Shown here piece by piece: positions 1-5,709 of a DNA stretch of 5,709 nt; position 1 is the first letter of the stretch; each line of letters starts with the position of its first letter. The position numbers were made by a program, and so were the translations under genes. Source of the DNA: an uncultured Clostridia bacterium (GTDB lineage Bacteria > Bacillota > Clostridia > Oscillospirales > Ruminococcaceae); assembly GCA_937894185.1 (NCBI GenBank), contig CALCSA010000382.1, forward strand, positions 1 through 5,709. The letters run 5' to 3'. Under the pieces are notes generated by a model that was not told where the DNA came from, searched no databases, and saw nothing but the letters and a program-made list of their open reading frames with translations.

Positions 1-1
1 T

Positions 2-3000
2 TCCATCCAGCGGTTGGATATCCCGCCCAGCGTGGTGCTTTTGCTGGATTCCTCTGGCTCAATGGCGGAGCAGATGAAGCCTGCGGTGGAGGCGGCCAAA
101 GCGTTTGTGCAGGGGCTTCCCGATAATGCAAGCGTTCAGGTGGTGGATTTTGACAGTACCGCGCGAAAGCTCCCCGGAACAACGAAATCGGAGGTGCTGA
201 GCAGCCTGGACAGTGCCGTTACAGGTGGATCCACCGCACTGTATGACGCGGCGTTGATGGGGCTGAAGCTGCTGGAGGGTGCGCAGCGCCCCACTCTTGT
301 GATGTTTACCGACGGAAAAAACGAGCCTGCCGCCGGCGGGCTGACCGATAAAAGCGTGGTTGTAGAGGCTATGAAAGCCGCCGACATACCGGTTTATACC
401 ATCGGCTTTGGCAAAGAGCATGCACCCACCGAGCCGGTAAAGAATGCAGGGGCAGGTACCGCAGAGGATCAGATCGATGAAGTGCGCACATCCAAAGGCT
501 CTGACTTGGTTGACTTTGCGGAGATTTCAGAAGGAAAATATTACTCCGCCGGGGATCAAGATGCCCTCCGAAATGTATTCGCCGCAATTTCCGCCCGTTT
601 GGGCAACACCTATACCGCAGTGTACAAACGTCCGCAGCAGGCAGCTGTTTCGGATATTCCTGTGGTGACAGTGGTTCTGGATTGCAGCGGCTCTATGAGA
701 GAGCCGATTGAGGGCCAGGGCCAAAAAATGCGAATGGCAAAGGATATGTTTCGGGAATTCTTTTTGCAGATGCCCGACGGGATTATGACCCAGCTCATCA
801 CCTTTGAGGATGTGTGGCTGGAGCAGGTGCTCACCACCGATAAGGCTGCCATGTTACAGGCTGTTTCTGCGCTGGAGGGCGGCGGAGGCACCAATATTGT
901 TGATTCGGCACAGCTCGCCTACGACACGCTAAGGGCTGTTCCCACCTCTAACCGAATTTTAGTGTTTCTCACCGATGCCGCCATGGAAGGGAAAGAGAAC
1001 GAAAGGTTTGGTCAGCTTCTTACAAAAATAAATGAGGCCGATATTAAGAGCCTTTGGCTGGGCCTCGGGATGGAGCAGGAAGAGGATGAGCAAAACTTTG
1101 CCTGGGCGGCAGAAACCGCAGGGGGCAGCTATCTGTTACCCAACAGCGCCAAAGAGCTTAGCGATGGTCTGGACAAAATGCTGGGTGAAGTAAAGCGACC
1201 AACCTCCACCGACAAAACAGTTATCACCATGGGTATCACCCTGCCCGGAGAGGAAGGCAAGCTTCAGAGCTATTCTGCCAGCACAGAGCAAATCCTTTCA
1301 CCGCTGAAATCTTCGGGCAAAACAGAGGCGCCGCCTCAGGCAATAAAGGTTTTGACCAATCAGCCTGGTGCGCAGCTTTTCGCCGGAAGCCCCCGTACAG
1401 GCAGCGAACCGGCCGCTGCTGCCGAAGATGACTTCGCGCAGTACAGCCCCGAGGTTGCCCAGCTGCTGTATGGCGGCGGCAGCCCCAGCACCGATACCAA
1501 AATCATCAGCCGGGTACCCCTTGGGGCAAAGGATAAAAGCAAGGGAATTGAAATGACTGCCACCGAGTATTACCGCTTGGGTAAGCTGCGGGGCATTGAA
1601 GCGCCCAAAGATATGCAATACCTTGCGGTCAATCTGCAGCTTCGCAATTTGTTTTCCGACCAGCCGTTTGAAATCCCTGATATTGCATCGCATTTCTATC
1701 TAAACGTCAATGATTTGGGGGCATACCCCGCCTCAATTATGACATGGCTTGCCCAAACACCCCTTGCAAATCCCGGCGAAAACGCAATTACCATTGAAGC
1801 CGGCAAAACGGCAACCGGTGTTTTAGTCTTTCTTGTACCTGCCCAGCAGCTTCTGGATTTGCAGATGAATTTTTACGATACCATACATGGCCATATCCAA
1901 ATGCTACTGATGGGCGGCAAACAAAAAAGTGAGATGCAACTTCAAAAACTGCCGGATACAGCGCCCGAAAAGCTTTCTGATTTCTTTACGCTTACCATAA
2001 AAGCATACAGCGATGTGGACCGCATCCAGCAGCACAAAGCACCCAAGGATACGGTTTACCGCATTGTGGAGGGCGAAATCACCTCTCAGGTGCAGGCGCT
2101 GCTGGATATCTTGCCCGCCGAGTACTTCTTTCTGAATCTTGCGACCGATCGGGGAACGGTACGCATTCCAATTAGCCCCGTAACAAGCTATATCCCTCTG
2201 GGCTATTTACAGCCAAAGCTCCTGGCACCCGGGTCGGTTACGACCATCCGCTGGGTTTTTGCTGTTCCAAAGGAGCTTGCAGGCGTGGGTGCGGAGATTT
2301 ACGGCAACATCGCCGCCGGCGCCATCCATATTCCGCTCAAGGGCGGAAGTGTATCGTCATCCATCGGCAAGGGTGAGTACAAAAGCGAGTGGATGGACAT
2401 TGCGGTAAACGAGCTAAGCCTGCTGTCTGCGGAGGACGTTCATCGTCTTCAGCAGCGGCTTGCCGAGGAAGAATCCTTTGAGGAGGAACTCATCGAAGAA
2501 GAGTACACCGAGGATGAGTACACCGAGGATGAGTACACCGAGGATGAGTACACCGGGGACGAGTACATCGAGGAAGCGTCCAGCAAGGGCATCGTTTATG
2601 TGGTGGCCGATATCACCGTCCACGATAAAAAGGACGGCCTTGGCACCGAGGGCATCGCCGACGCATTCCGCTTTGTCAGCAATCGCATCCAAGATGGCAG
2701 CGCACAGGGCACAATTACCGTGGACGATGTGGGGCAAGATGGGCTTGGAGATTTCAGCGCGGATGAGCTTATCCTCCTGCCCGATGACTTAACAAACAGG
2801 CTGGCCTTGGGCATTAACGGCGACTGGAATGTCATGGACGGTGAAAGCAGACGCGGGTTGCTTGTGTTTGCTCTGCCCGACAGCCGGTTCACGCTACAAT
2901 CTCCGCTTTTCCAAGGATTAAGGCTTGCACCGCAAAGCACAAACTTTTCCCGCAAAGGGTTGTTGACGCAACATGCGGAAATCGAAGAGGGAGACCAGAG

Positions 3001-5128
3001 CTTTGCCGAGGCGGCTGCCGGGGAAATCGAAAAGGTTGTGCGGCAATACCAAGGAGAGCAGGCGTCCAAGGCCCAAAGTGGCGGCCAAAAGCCCGAAGTG
3101 GTCACTCTGGTTCAAAGCACAGGCAAACATCATATCCCCTTTCCGGGGCTGAATGGGGCCGGGGCCAAGAGGCTGGCAGAGCCTCAAACGCCGGAAGAGG
3201 TTTTGAAGCTTCTGCGCGGGCTGGCATGGCGTCCCTCCTATGGACACAGCCCAAATGAATGGCGCGCAAATCTTTCGCCCCAAGCGGTGCTTACCCAGGG
3301 CTGGGGAAATGAATTTGACCTTGTGGCTTTGACAGAGCAGATGCTTTCCCGGCTGGGGCTAAGGCCGGATAGGATGGCTGTCCGCCTCACCAAGGAGGGA
3401 AAACAAGCCTTGGCCGCCTATCTCAAGCTGGAAGACCCCGATCAACTGGATATCCAGACCCTGCCTGCCCTTACATATCGGGATAGTAACAGCCGATACC
3501 AACTGCTGGTGGTTCCGTTTATGCAGGAATTTTCCCAGCTTGAGGGTTTGGTTTATCTGACACAAACAGAAAGCGAACAGATTGAATTAACCAGCGAGAT
3601 GGCCGCCATCACCGTTACGGTGGAGGCAATCCCCCTTGGGGAGGCGGCAAAATCCGGCGGCTACTTGGGCATAAACAATCTGTTTGGCAGCTTGTCGGGC
3701 GGGGTAGGCGGGGAAGATGATACTGAAGCCGCCGATTCCGAAACCATCGAAATTGAACTGCTCAGCGAACAGCTGGAGCTGAAAGCTCTGAGCAACGATG
3801 CCATCGACATCGGCTTTGGCGTGGCCCAGGGGAAAGCCTACACAGCCTATCTGGAATCGCCCACGGGCCGGGTCATCAGTAGAGTGGCGATTGAAAAAAA
3901 GTATTATCAGCCCGTCCGTACAAAAATTACCGTGACGGTCCGTGGGGAGGACTATATCCACGAAACCACGCTTAAAAAGGGCGAAACGCTGGACAGCATC
4001 TTTACAACGCTTGGAATCAACCTGCCCGAGCTGCCCAAATACGCCCTCAAAGACCTCAACCGTGCTGTTGGACTCAGCCACAAGGGTGCAAATGCACCCA
4101 ATGAGGTTTCCGCGCTGCGCTGGTATACCCGAAACAACCTCTACCGCTTTATCGGCGCCCAAACCTCCTTTGACGATAAGCTGGCAACAGATTTGGAACT
4201 GACCATTGGCAGAACCACAAAACCCCGCTGCATTGCCGTCACAGTACGAAAGCAGGAACAGGATGCGAAGATTGCCACCAGCATCGACCTTATCAGTGTT
4301 GTCAATCAAATCCACAACGGCAGCAAAGAGGCGCAGGATGCCTTTCATATTATGAGCGGGCTGACCGCCTCCCGGATGGAGGGTGTGGCGTTGGGAGAGC
4401 AGGGCTACGACTTCAGCACCATTTGGCAAAAGGCTCCCAAGGACGTGGTGACCTTGGTGCTGGGCAGCGACACGGCAGCTGCCAATCTTTCGGTTCTCCG
4501 GGAGGCGGGGCTCCCCGAAAAGCTGCTGCAAAGCATGGAAAACGCCGTAGGTAGAGGAAGCGACAAAATCTTCATCGTCCCGGATTTGCCCTCGGAAATA
4601 GACGGACGGAATCGTTGGGCATGGTTGGAGATCGATGGCCAAACCTATGAAACCATTGCCCTGCTGGACTCCGGCGAACACGGAGGCTTTGCCGAATATA
4701 CCCTTTTGGAGACGCTCAAGGCTCCCGATGGTGACGCTTATGTACAGTATGCGGTGGGTGCAATGGTGGGTGTGGATGTTGGCCTGTGGTCGATGTGTGC
4801 GGCCGACCTGGTCACCGGTAGCTACGGGGAGGCCATCGAACTGGCAGCCGGCTACGCCAGCGCCGTTTCGGTGCATGTCCACAACTTTTTTGAAATGATG
4901 GGCGCCGCGAAAAGCGCAAGAGAGCTCTCACCTGACGGCATGGGCTGGAAAATGAAAACGGCGGATTCCACAAGCGTAATGATGCCCGGGAGCGGTGGTG
5001 GCGACCCATGGATGAATCAAGTCTCCGGCAAACAATACCTGCAGCTGGAGGTTGATGCAAAAATCCCCGGCCTTATAGAGGGCTTTGACGCGGGATTGCA
5101 GTTTTATTTTGATAAATATATCCTGTAG
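2..5128 (+). CDS. Giant multidomain protein with two vWA domains, beta-sandwich repeats and a degenerate transglutaminase-like segment (5' partial)
   Basis: The frame is open from base 2 to the TAG at 5126-5128, giving 1708 visible residues. Residues are numbered here from the TTG at 14, but that is probably not the true start: it has no Shine-Dalgarno, the frame stays open upstream, and the first vWA strand follows after only about five residues. The gene therefore very likely begins outside the window, so a signal peptide cannot be judged. Order of parts: vWA1 (about 6-195), vWA2 (216-392), linker, three beta-rich segments (511-636, 650-777, 857-975) with an acidic repeat at 830-854, transglutaminase-like segment (1060-1185), Gly/acidic linker (1212-1240), unassigned beta-rich region (to about 1420), mixed region, and a C-terminal module (1530-1704). 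Only three cysteines are visible (224, 1406, 1595), so disulfide stabilisation is not a theme. No convincing transmembrane helix is seen. The role is probably protein binding or scaffolding (inference). It is translationally close to the downstream zinc-ribbon gene. Confidence 0.93.
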   Translation, partial: SIQRLDIPPSVVLLLDSSGSMAEQMKPAVEAAKAFVQGLPDNASVQVVDFDSTARKLPGTTKSEVLSSLDSAVTGGSTALYDAALMGLKLLEGAQRPTLVMFTDGKNEPAAGGLTDKSVVVEAMKAADIPVYTIGFGKEHAPTEPVKNAGAGTAEDQIDEVRTSKGSDLVDFAEISEGKYYSAGDQDALRNVFAAISARLGNTYTAVYKRPQQAAVSDIPVVTVVLDCSGSMREPIEGQGQKMRMAKDMFREFFLQMPDGIMTQLITFEDVWLEQVLTTDKAAMLQAVSALEGGGGTNIVDSAQLAYDTLRAVPTSNRILVFLTDAAMEGKENERFGQLLTKINEADIKSLWLGLGMEQEEDEQNFAWAAETAGGSYLLPNSAKELSDGLDKMLGEVKRPTSTDKTVITMGITLPGEEGKLQSYSASTEQILSPLKSSGKTEAPPQAIKVLTNQPGAQLFAGSPRTGSEPAAAAEDDFAQYSPEVAQLLYGGGSPSTDTKIISRVPLGAKDKSKGIEMTATEYYRLGKLRGIEAPKDMQYLAVNLQLRNLFSDQPFEIPDIASHFYLNVNDLGAYPASIMTWLAQTPLANPGENAITIEAGKTATGVLVFLVPAQQLLDLQMNFYDTIHGHIQMLLMGGKQKSEMQLQKLPDTAPEKLSDFFTLTIKAYSDVDRIQQHKAPKDTVYRIVEGEITSQVQALLDILPAEYFFLNLATDRGTVRIPISPVTSYIPLGYLQPKLLAPGSVTTIRWVFAVPKELAGVGAEIYGNIAAGAIHIPLKGGSVSSSIGKGEYKSEWMDIAVNELSLLSAEDVHRLQQRLAEEESFEEELIEEEYTEDEYTEDEYTEDEYTGDEYIEEASSKGIVYVVADITVHDKKDGLGTEGIADAFRFVSNRIQDGSAQGTITVDDVGQDGLGDFSADELILLPDDLTNRLALGINGDWNVMDGESRRGLLVFALPDSRFTLQSPLFQGLRLAPQSTNFSRKGLLTQHAEIEEGDQSFAEAAAGEIEKVVRQYQGEQASKAQSGGQKPEVVTLVQSTGKHHIPFPGLNGAGAKRLAEPQTPEEVLKLLRGLAWRPSYGHSPNEWRANLSPQAVLTQGWGNEFDLVALTEQMLSRLGLRPDRMAVRLTKEGKQALAAYLKLEDPDQLDIQTLPALTYRDSNSRYQLLVVPFMQEFSQLEGLVYLTQTESEQIELTSEMAAITVTVEAIPLGEAAKSGGYLGINNLFGSLSGGVGGEDDTEAADSETIEIELLSEQLELKALSNDAIDIGFGVAQGKAYTAYLESPTGRVISRVAIEKKYYQPVRTKITVTVRGEDYIHETTLKKGETLDSIFTTLGINLPELPKYALKDLNRAVGLSHKGANAPNEVSALRWYTRNNLYRFIGAQTSFDDKLATDLELTIGRTTKPRCIAVTVRKQEQDAKIATSIDLISVVNQIHNGSKEAQDAFHIMSGLTASRMEGVALGEQGYDFSTIWQKAPKDVVTLVLGSDTAAANLSVLREAGLPEKLLQSMENAVGRGSDKIFIVPDLPSEIDGRNRWAWLEIDGQTYETIALLDSGEHGGFAEYTLLETLKAPDGDAYVQYAVGAMVGVDVGLWSMCAADLVTGSYGEAIELAAGYASAVSVHVHNFFEMMGAAKSARELSPDGMGWKMKTADSTSVMMPGSGGGDPWMNQVSGKQYLQLEVDAKIPGLIEGFDAGLQFYFDKYIL
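29..1189 (+). other. Tandem vWA domains, both with intact MIDAS motifs
   Basis: The first domain (residues 6-195) opens with VVLLLDSSGSM, supplying the D-x-S-x-S metal-site motif at D12, S14 and S16, with T74 in GGST and D100 in MFTDG as the other expected ligands. The second (216-392) opens with VVTVVLDCSGSM (D223, S225, S227), followed by GGGGTN (T293) and FLTD (D321). All five metal-ion-dependent adhesion site positions are therefore kept in both copies, which in this family supports divalent cation-dependent protein binding. The two copies differ strongly outside these motifs, so they are not a recent duplication. The first carries an extra stretch of about 30 residues (135-168) between the strand ending in TIGFG and the final helices, where compact vWA domains have a short loop. 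Confidence 0.93.
1544..2938 (+). other. Three consecutive Ig/DUF4352-like beta-sandwich segments (probable internal repeat)
   Basis: Three beta-rich segments at residues 511-636, 650-777 and 857-975 each contain a late strand with the pattern V-F-x-[VL]-P: VFLVP at 605-609, VFAVP at 748-752 and VFALP at 951-955. The first also has an early strand MQYLAVNLQL and a segment FYLNVNDLGAYPASI followed by a bulkier strand, an arrangement reminiscent of DUF4352-type Ig-like domains in Firmicute surface and lipoproteins. The third has YVVADITVH as its early strand. The pattern match is seen directly; the fold name is inferred from general family knowledge and is tentative. The acidic hinge separates segments two and three. 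Such modules usually mediate binding or act as spacers. Confidence 0.5.
2501..2575 (+). repeat. Five-copy 15-bp in-frame tandem repeat encoding EYTED units
   Basis: The unit GAGTACACCGAGGAT occurs three times identically (2501-2515, 2516-2530, 2531-2545), then twice with two base changes each (2546-2560 and 2561-2575). The protein reads EYTED three times, then EYTGD and EYIEE. It sits inside a longer acidic stretch (residues about 818-854) rich in Glu and Asp, between two beta-sandwich segments, so it is probably an extended, highly charged hinge. Because the unit is a multiple of three, copy-number change by slippage would alter hinge length without a frameshift. Confidence 0.97.
3191..3568 (+). 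other. Transglutaminase-like segment lacking the catalytic cysteine
   Basis: Residues 1060-1185 contain W-R-A-N-L-S-P-Q-A-V-L-T-Q-G-W-G-N-E-F-D followed by LVALTEQMLSRLGLRP. This resembles the transglutaminase-like core, where a G-x-G-[DN]-C-x-D motif starts a helix that ends in a 'LLRALGIPAR'-type turn. At the expected Cys the codon is GAA (3311-3313), encoding Glu1100. No His and Asp pair in the usual spacing is visible afterwards. If the alignment is right, the domain is a catalytically dead fold used for binding. The motif resemblance is seen by eye; the homology is inferred and could be coincidental. Confidence 0.42.
4601..5125 (+). other. C-terminal module with WAWLEID and GEHGG motifs, function unknown
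   Basis: Residues 1530-1704 hold a compact motif: WAWLEID at 1535-1541, then T-Y-E-T, then LDSGEHGG at 1551-1558 followed by an aromatic-acid-aromatic turn. This is reminiscent of 'W-x-x-I-D-x-x-T-G-x-x-I-G' motifs found near the C-termini of some very large bacterial proteins, but I cannot name the family. It is followed by a moderately hydrophobic helix (about 1578-1600) containing an Asp, which makes a true membrane span unlikely, then HVHNFFEMMG and a Gly/Met-rich tail ending in DKYIL. Confidence 0.4.
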
Positions 5129-5132
5129 GAGG
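5127..5132 (+). promoter_or_regulatory. Shine-Dalgarno of the zinc-ribbon gene, overlapping the upstream stop codon
   Basis: AGGAGG at 5127-5132 is a perfect anti-16S match, 8 nt before the ATG at 5141. Its first two bases are the last two of the TAG (5126-5128) ending the giant gene, and only 12 nt separate the two coding regions. This fixes the start at 5141 and suggests the two genes share a transcript, with ribosomes terminating on the site where the next initiation occurs. Confidence 0.88.
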
Positions 5133-5140
5133 ATGAGACA

Positions 5141-5548
5141 ATGACAAAAACAATCTGTACGGCCTGCAACGCGGAGCTGGAATCGGAAGCCAAGTTCTGC
5201 CCCGATTGCGGTTCCCCCATACCGGCAGCGGCGGCACCCCAGCCCCAGCCATCATACCAGCCGCCCCCGCAAGCAGCCGCTCCCCCTCCCACCCTTGCCA
5301 AGACGGCGGAGAACAACGCGCAGCTGGGTGTCTTTGGATATGTTCTTACCATGCTGGCGCTTTCGATTCCTATTATAGGCGTTATCCTAACGTTTGTGTG
5401 GGCGTTCGGCGCAAAAACCAACCGCGCCAGAAAGAACTATTGCCGTGCGGTGCTCATTGTGGGCGGATTGTTTCTGCTGCTGGCAATTGTAGGTTTTGTT
5501 GTCAATTATAGCGCGCTCATGGAGCTTATCACCGTGCTGCTGGAATGA
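5141..5548 (+). CDS. Zinc-ribbon protein with Pro/Ala-rich linker and two hydrophobic membrane segments
   Basis: This 135-residue protein begins MTKTICTACNAELESEAKFC and has a C-x2-C...C-x2-C zinc ribbon using Cys 6, 9, 20 and 23. In Firmicutes such ribbons head many small membrane proteins of unknown role. Residues 28-51 form a Pro/Ala/Gln-rich flexible linker. A long hydrophobic stretch (about 62-90, with S-I-P-I-I-G in its middle) and a second one (about 103-121) follow, joined by the basic loop AKTNRARKNYCR. The family pattern 'WAFG...N...RKN..RA' between two hydrophobic segments is familiar from hypothetical Clostridia membrane proteins. There is no signal peptide, so the ribbon is expected in the cytoplasm. 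The strong Shine-Dalgarno 8 nt upstream settles the start. The close linkage to the giant vWA gene suggests a membrane-proximal partner or regulator (inference). The specific function is unknown. Confidence 0.93.
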   Translation: MTKTICTACNAELESEAKFCPDCGSPIPAAAAPQPQPSYQPPPQAAAPPPTLAKTAENNAQLGVFGYVLTMLALSIPIIGVILTFVWAFGAKTNRARKNYCRAVLIVGGLFLLLAIVGFVVNYSALMELITVLLE

Positions 5549-5560
5549 TTCCGAGAAACG

Positions 5561-5567
5561 AAGGAGG
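5561..5567 (+). promoter_or_regulatory. Perfect but apparently unused Shine-Dalgarno
   Basis: AAGGAGG is a stronger ribosome binding match than the one used by the following gene. The nearest ATG (5568) abuts it with no spacer and opens only MSSFK before a stop; the next (5582) is 14 nt away and encodes MISD. Neither is a credible gene. It may be a remnant of a lost gene start, a ribosome standby site, or chance. Confidence 0.6.
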
Positions 5568-5579
5568 ATGTCATCCTTC
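5563..5579. repeat. Short inverted repeat around the orphan Shine-Dalgarno
   Basis: Bases 5563-5569 (GGAGGAT) can pair with 5573-5579 (ATCCTTC) through six Watson-Crick pairs and one G-U pair, closing a three-base loop (GTC). The hairpin would bury most of the AAGGAGG. The stem is short and has no U-tract, so it is not called a terminator. Confidence 0.5.
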
Positions 5580-5612
5580 AAATGATTTCAGATTGAACAT
5601 AATACAGTATGA

Positions 5613-5619
5613 AAGGCGG
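5613..5619 (+). promoter_or_regulatory. Shine-Dalgarno of the right-edge gene
   Basis: AAGGCGG at 5613-5619 is one mismatch from AAGGAGG and lies 8 nt before the ATG at 5628. This supports 5628 over the ATG at 5609, which overlaps it out of frame and stops after ten codons. Confidence 0.7.
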
Positions 5620-5627
5620 ACGTAACC

Positions 5628-5709
5628 ATGGCATTTTTTGATAAACTGAGAGACAAAACAAGCGAGATGCTGGAAATCTCCAAAATCAACAACAAGATAA
5701 ACGAAGAGA
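5628..5709 (+). CDS. Start of a small 'MAFFDKL'-type protein (3' partial)
   Basis: From the ATG at 5628 the frame is open to the right edge for 27 complete codons: it begins MAFFDKLRDKTSEMLEISKI and continues N-N-K-I-N-E-E. This opening, a short hydrophobic start followed by an amphipathic, Lys/Glu-rich helix, is typical of Clostridia/Bacilli proteins that start M-[AG]-F-F-D-K-L and often end in a zinc ribbon; the C-terminus is not visible, so this cannot be confirmed. It is on the same strand and follows the zinc-ribbon membrane gene by 79 nt, consistent with one operon. Function unknown. Confidence 0.78.
   Translation, partial: MAFFDKLRDKTSEMLEISKINNKINEE

Larger units (their letters stand above)
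5549..5627 (+). other. 79-nt spacer with no clear promoter or terminator
   Basis: The stretch between the zinc-ribbon gene and the next start contains an orphan Shine-Dalgarno (5561-5567), a small inverted repeat (5563-5579) and an AT-rich patch around 5593-5612. TTGAAC at 5593-5598 resembles a -35 box, but no acceptable -10 box lies 16-18 nt downstream. No U-rich run follows the inverted repeat, so it is not an intrinsic terminator. The downstream gene is probably read from the same transcript. Confidence 0.6.

Noticed and set aside
14..16. TTG as the true start of the giant gene
   Set aside because: No Shine-Dalgarno precedes it, the frame is open to the window edge, and it lies almost directly before the first vWA strand; truncation by the window is more likely.
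2460..2792. A plus-strand open frame rich in PRMST repeats
   Set aside because: This is the out-of-frame reading of the EYTED tandem repeat inside the giant gene.
4748..4816. Transmembrane helix near the C-terminus of the giant protein
   Set aside because: The hydrophobic run is broken by an Asp and several small polar residues, and no positively charged flank follows.
3587..4882. A 431-codon open frame on the minus strand
   Set aside because: Its codons are in exact register with those of the sense gene, so its stops would need TTA, CTA or TCA codons in the sense strand, which are simply scarce in that stretch. The translation shows no recognisable domain and its start has no convincing Shine-Dalgarno. 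The same register explains the shorter minus-strand frames at 1298-1693, 2414-2737 and 3359-3565.
5206..5511. A plus-strand open frame overlapping the zinc-ribbon gene
   Set aside because: It lies in another frame of a well-supported gene with a four-Cys motif, membrane segments and a strong Shine-Dalgarno; it has none of these.
5563..5579. Intrinsic terminator after the zinc-ribbon gene
   Set aside because: The stem is only seven pairs including a G-U, and no run of T follows.
5593..5616. Promoter for the third gene (TTGAAC as -35)
   Set aside because: No reasonable -10 hexamer occurs at the proper spacing; the bases there are GC-rich.

Overview
This window looks like part of an operon from a Gram-positive bacterium, most likely a Clostridia-type Firmicute. 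The grounds are strong AGGAGG-type ribosome binding sites, tight same-strand gene packing, and a small zinc-ribbon/membrane protein next to a 'MAFFDKL...'-type protein, a combination common in that group. Two 60-base lines counted by hand (1-60 and 4321-4380) are each 35/60 G+C; the whole window was not counted. The taxonomic call is inference.

Layout: (1) positions 2-5128 (+) are one giant open reading frame cut by the left edge. In order it encodes two von Willebrand factor A (vWA) domains with complete metal-site motifs, three consecutive beta-rich segments that look like related Ig/DUF4352-like sandwiches, a Glu/Asp/Tyr-rich hinge made of a 15-bp tandem repeat (2501-2575) between the second and third of these, a transglutaminase-like segment whose catalytic Cys position appears to be Glu, a long beta-rich region I cannot name, and a C-terminal region with a W-x-W-x-x-I-D / G-E-H-G-G motif. 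(2) 5141-5548 (+) encodes a 135-residue protein with a four-Cys zinc ribbon, a Pro/Ala-rich linker and two hydrophobic segments; its Shine-Dalgarno overlaps the stop codon of the giant gene. (3) 5549-5627 is a 79-nt spacer with a perfect but apparently unused Shine-Dalgarno inside a small inverted repeat. (4) 5628 to the right edge is the start of a third gene.

How the genes may work together (inference): the giant protein looks like a metal-dependent adhesion or scaffold protein rather than an enzyme, because the only enzyme-like module seen lacks its nucleophile. Its tight linkage to a zinc-ribbon membrane protein suggests a shared membrane-proximal job. No substrate, pathway or phenotype can be read from this sequence. 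No RNA genes, CRISPR arrays, insertion sequences or clear terminators were seen.
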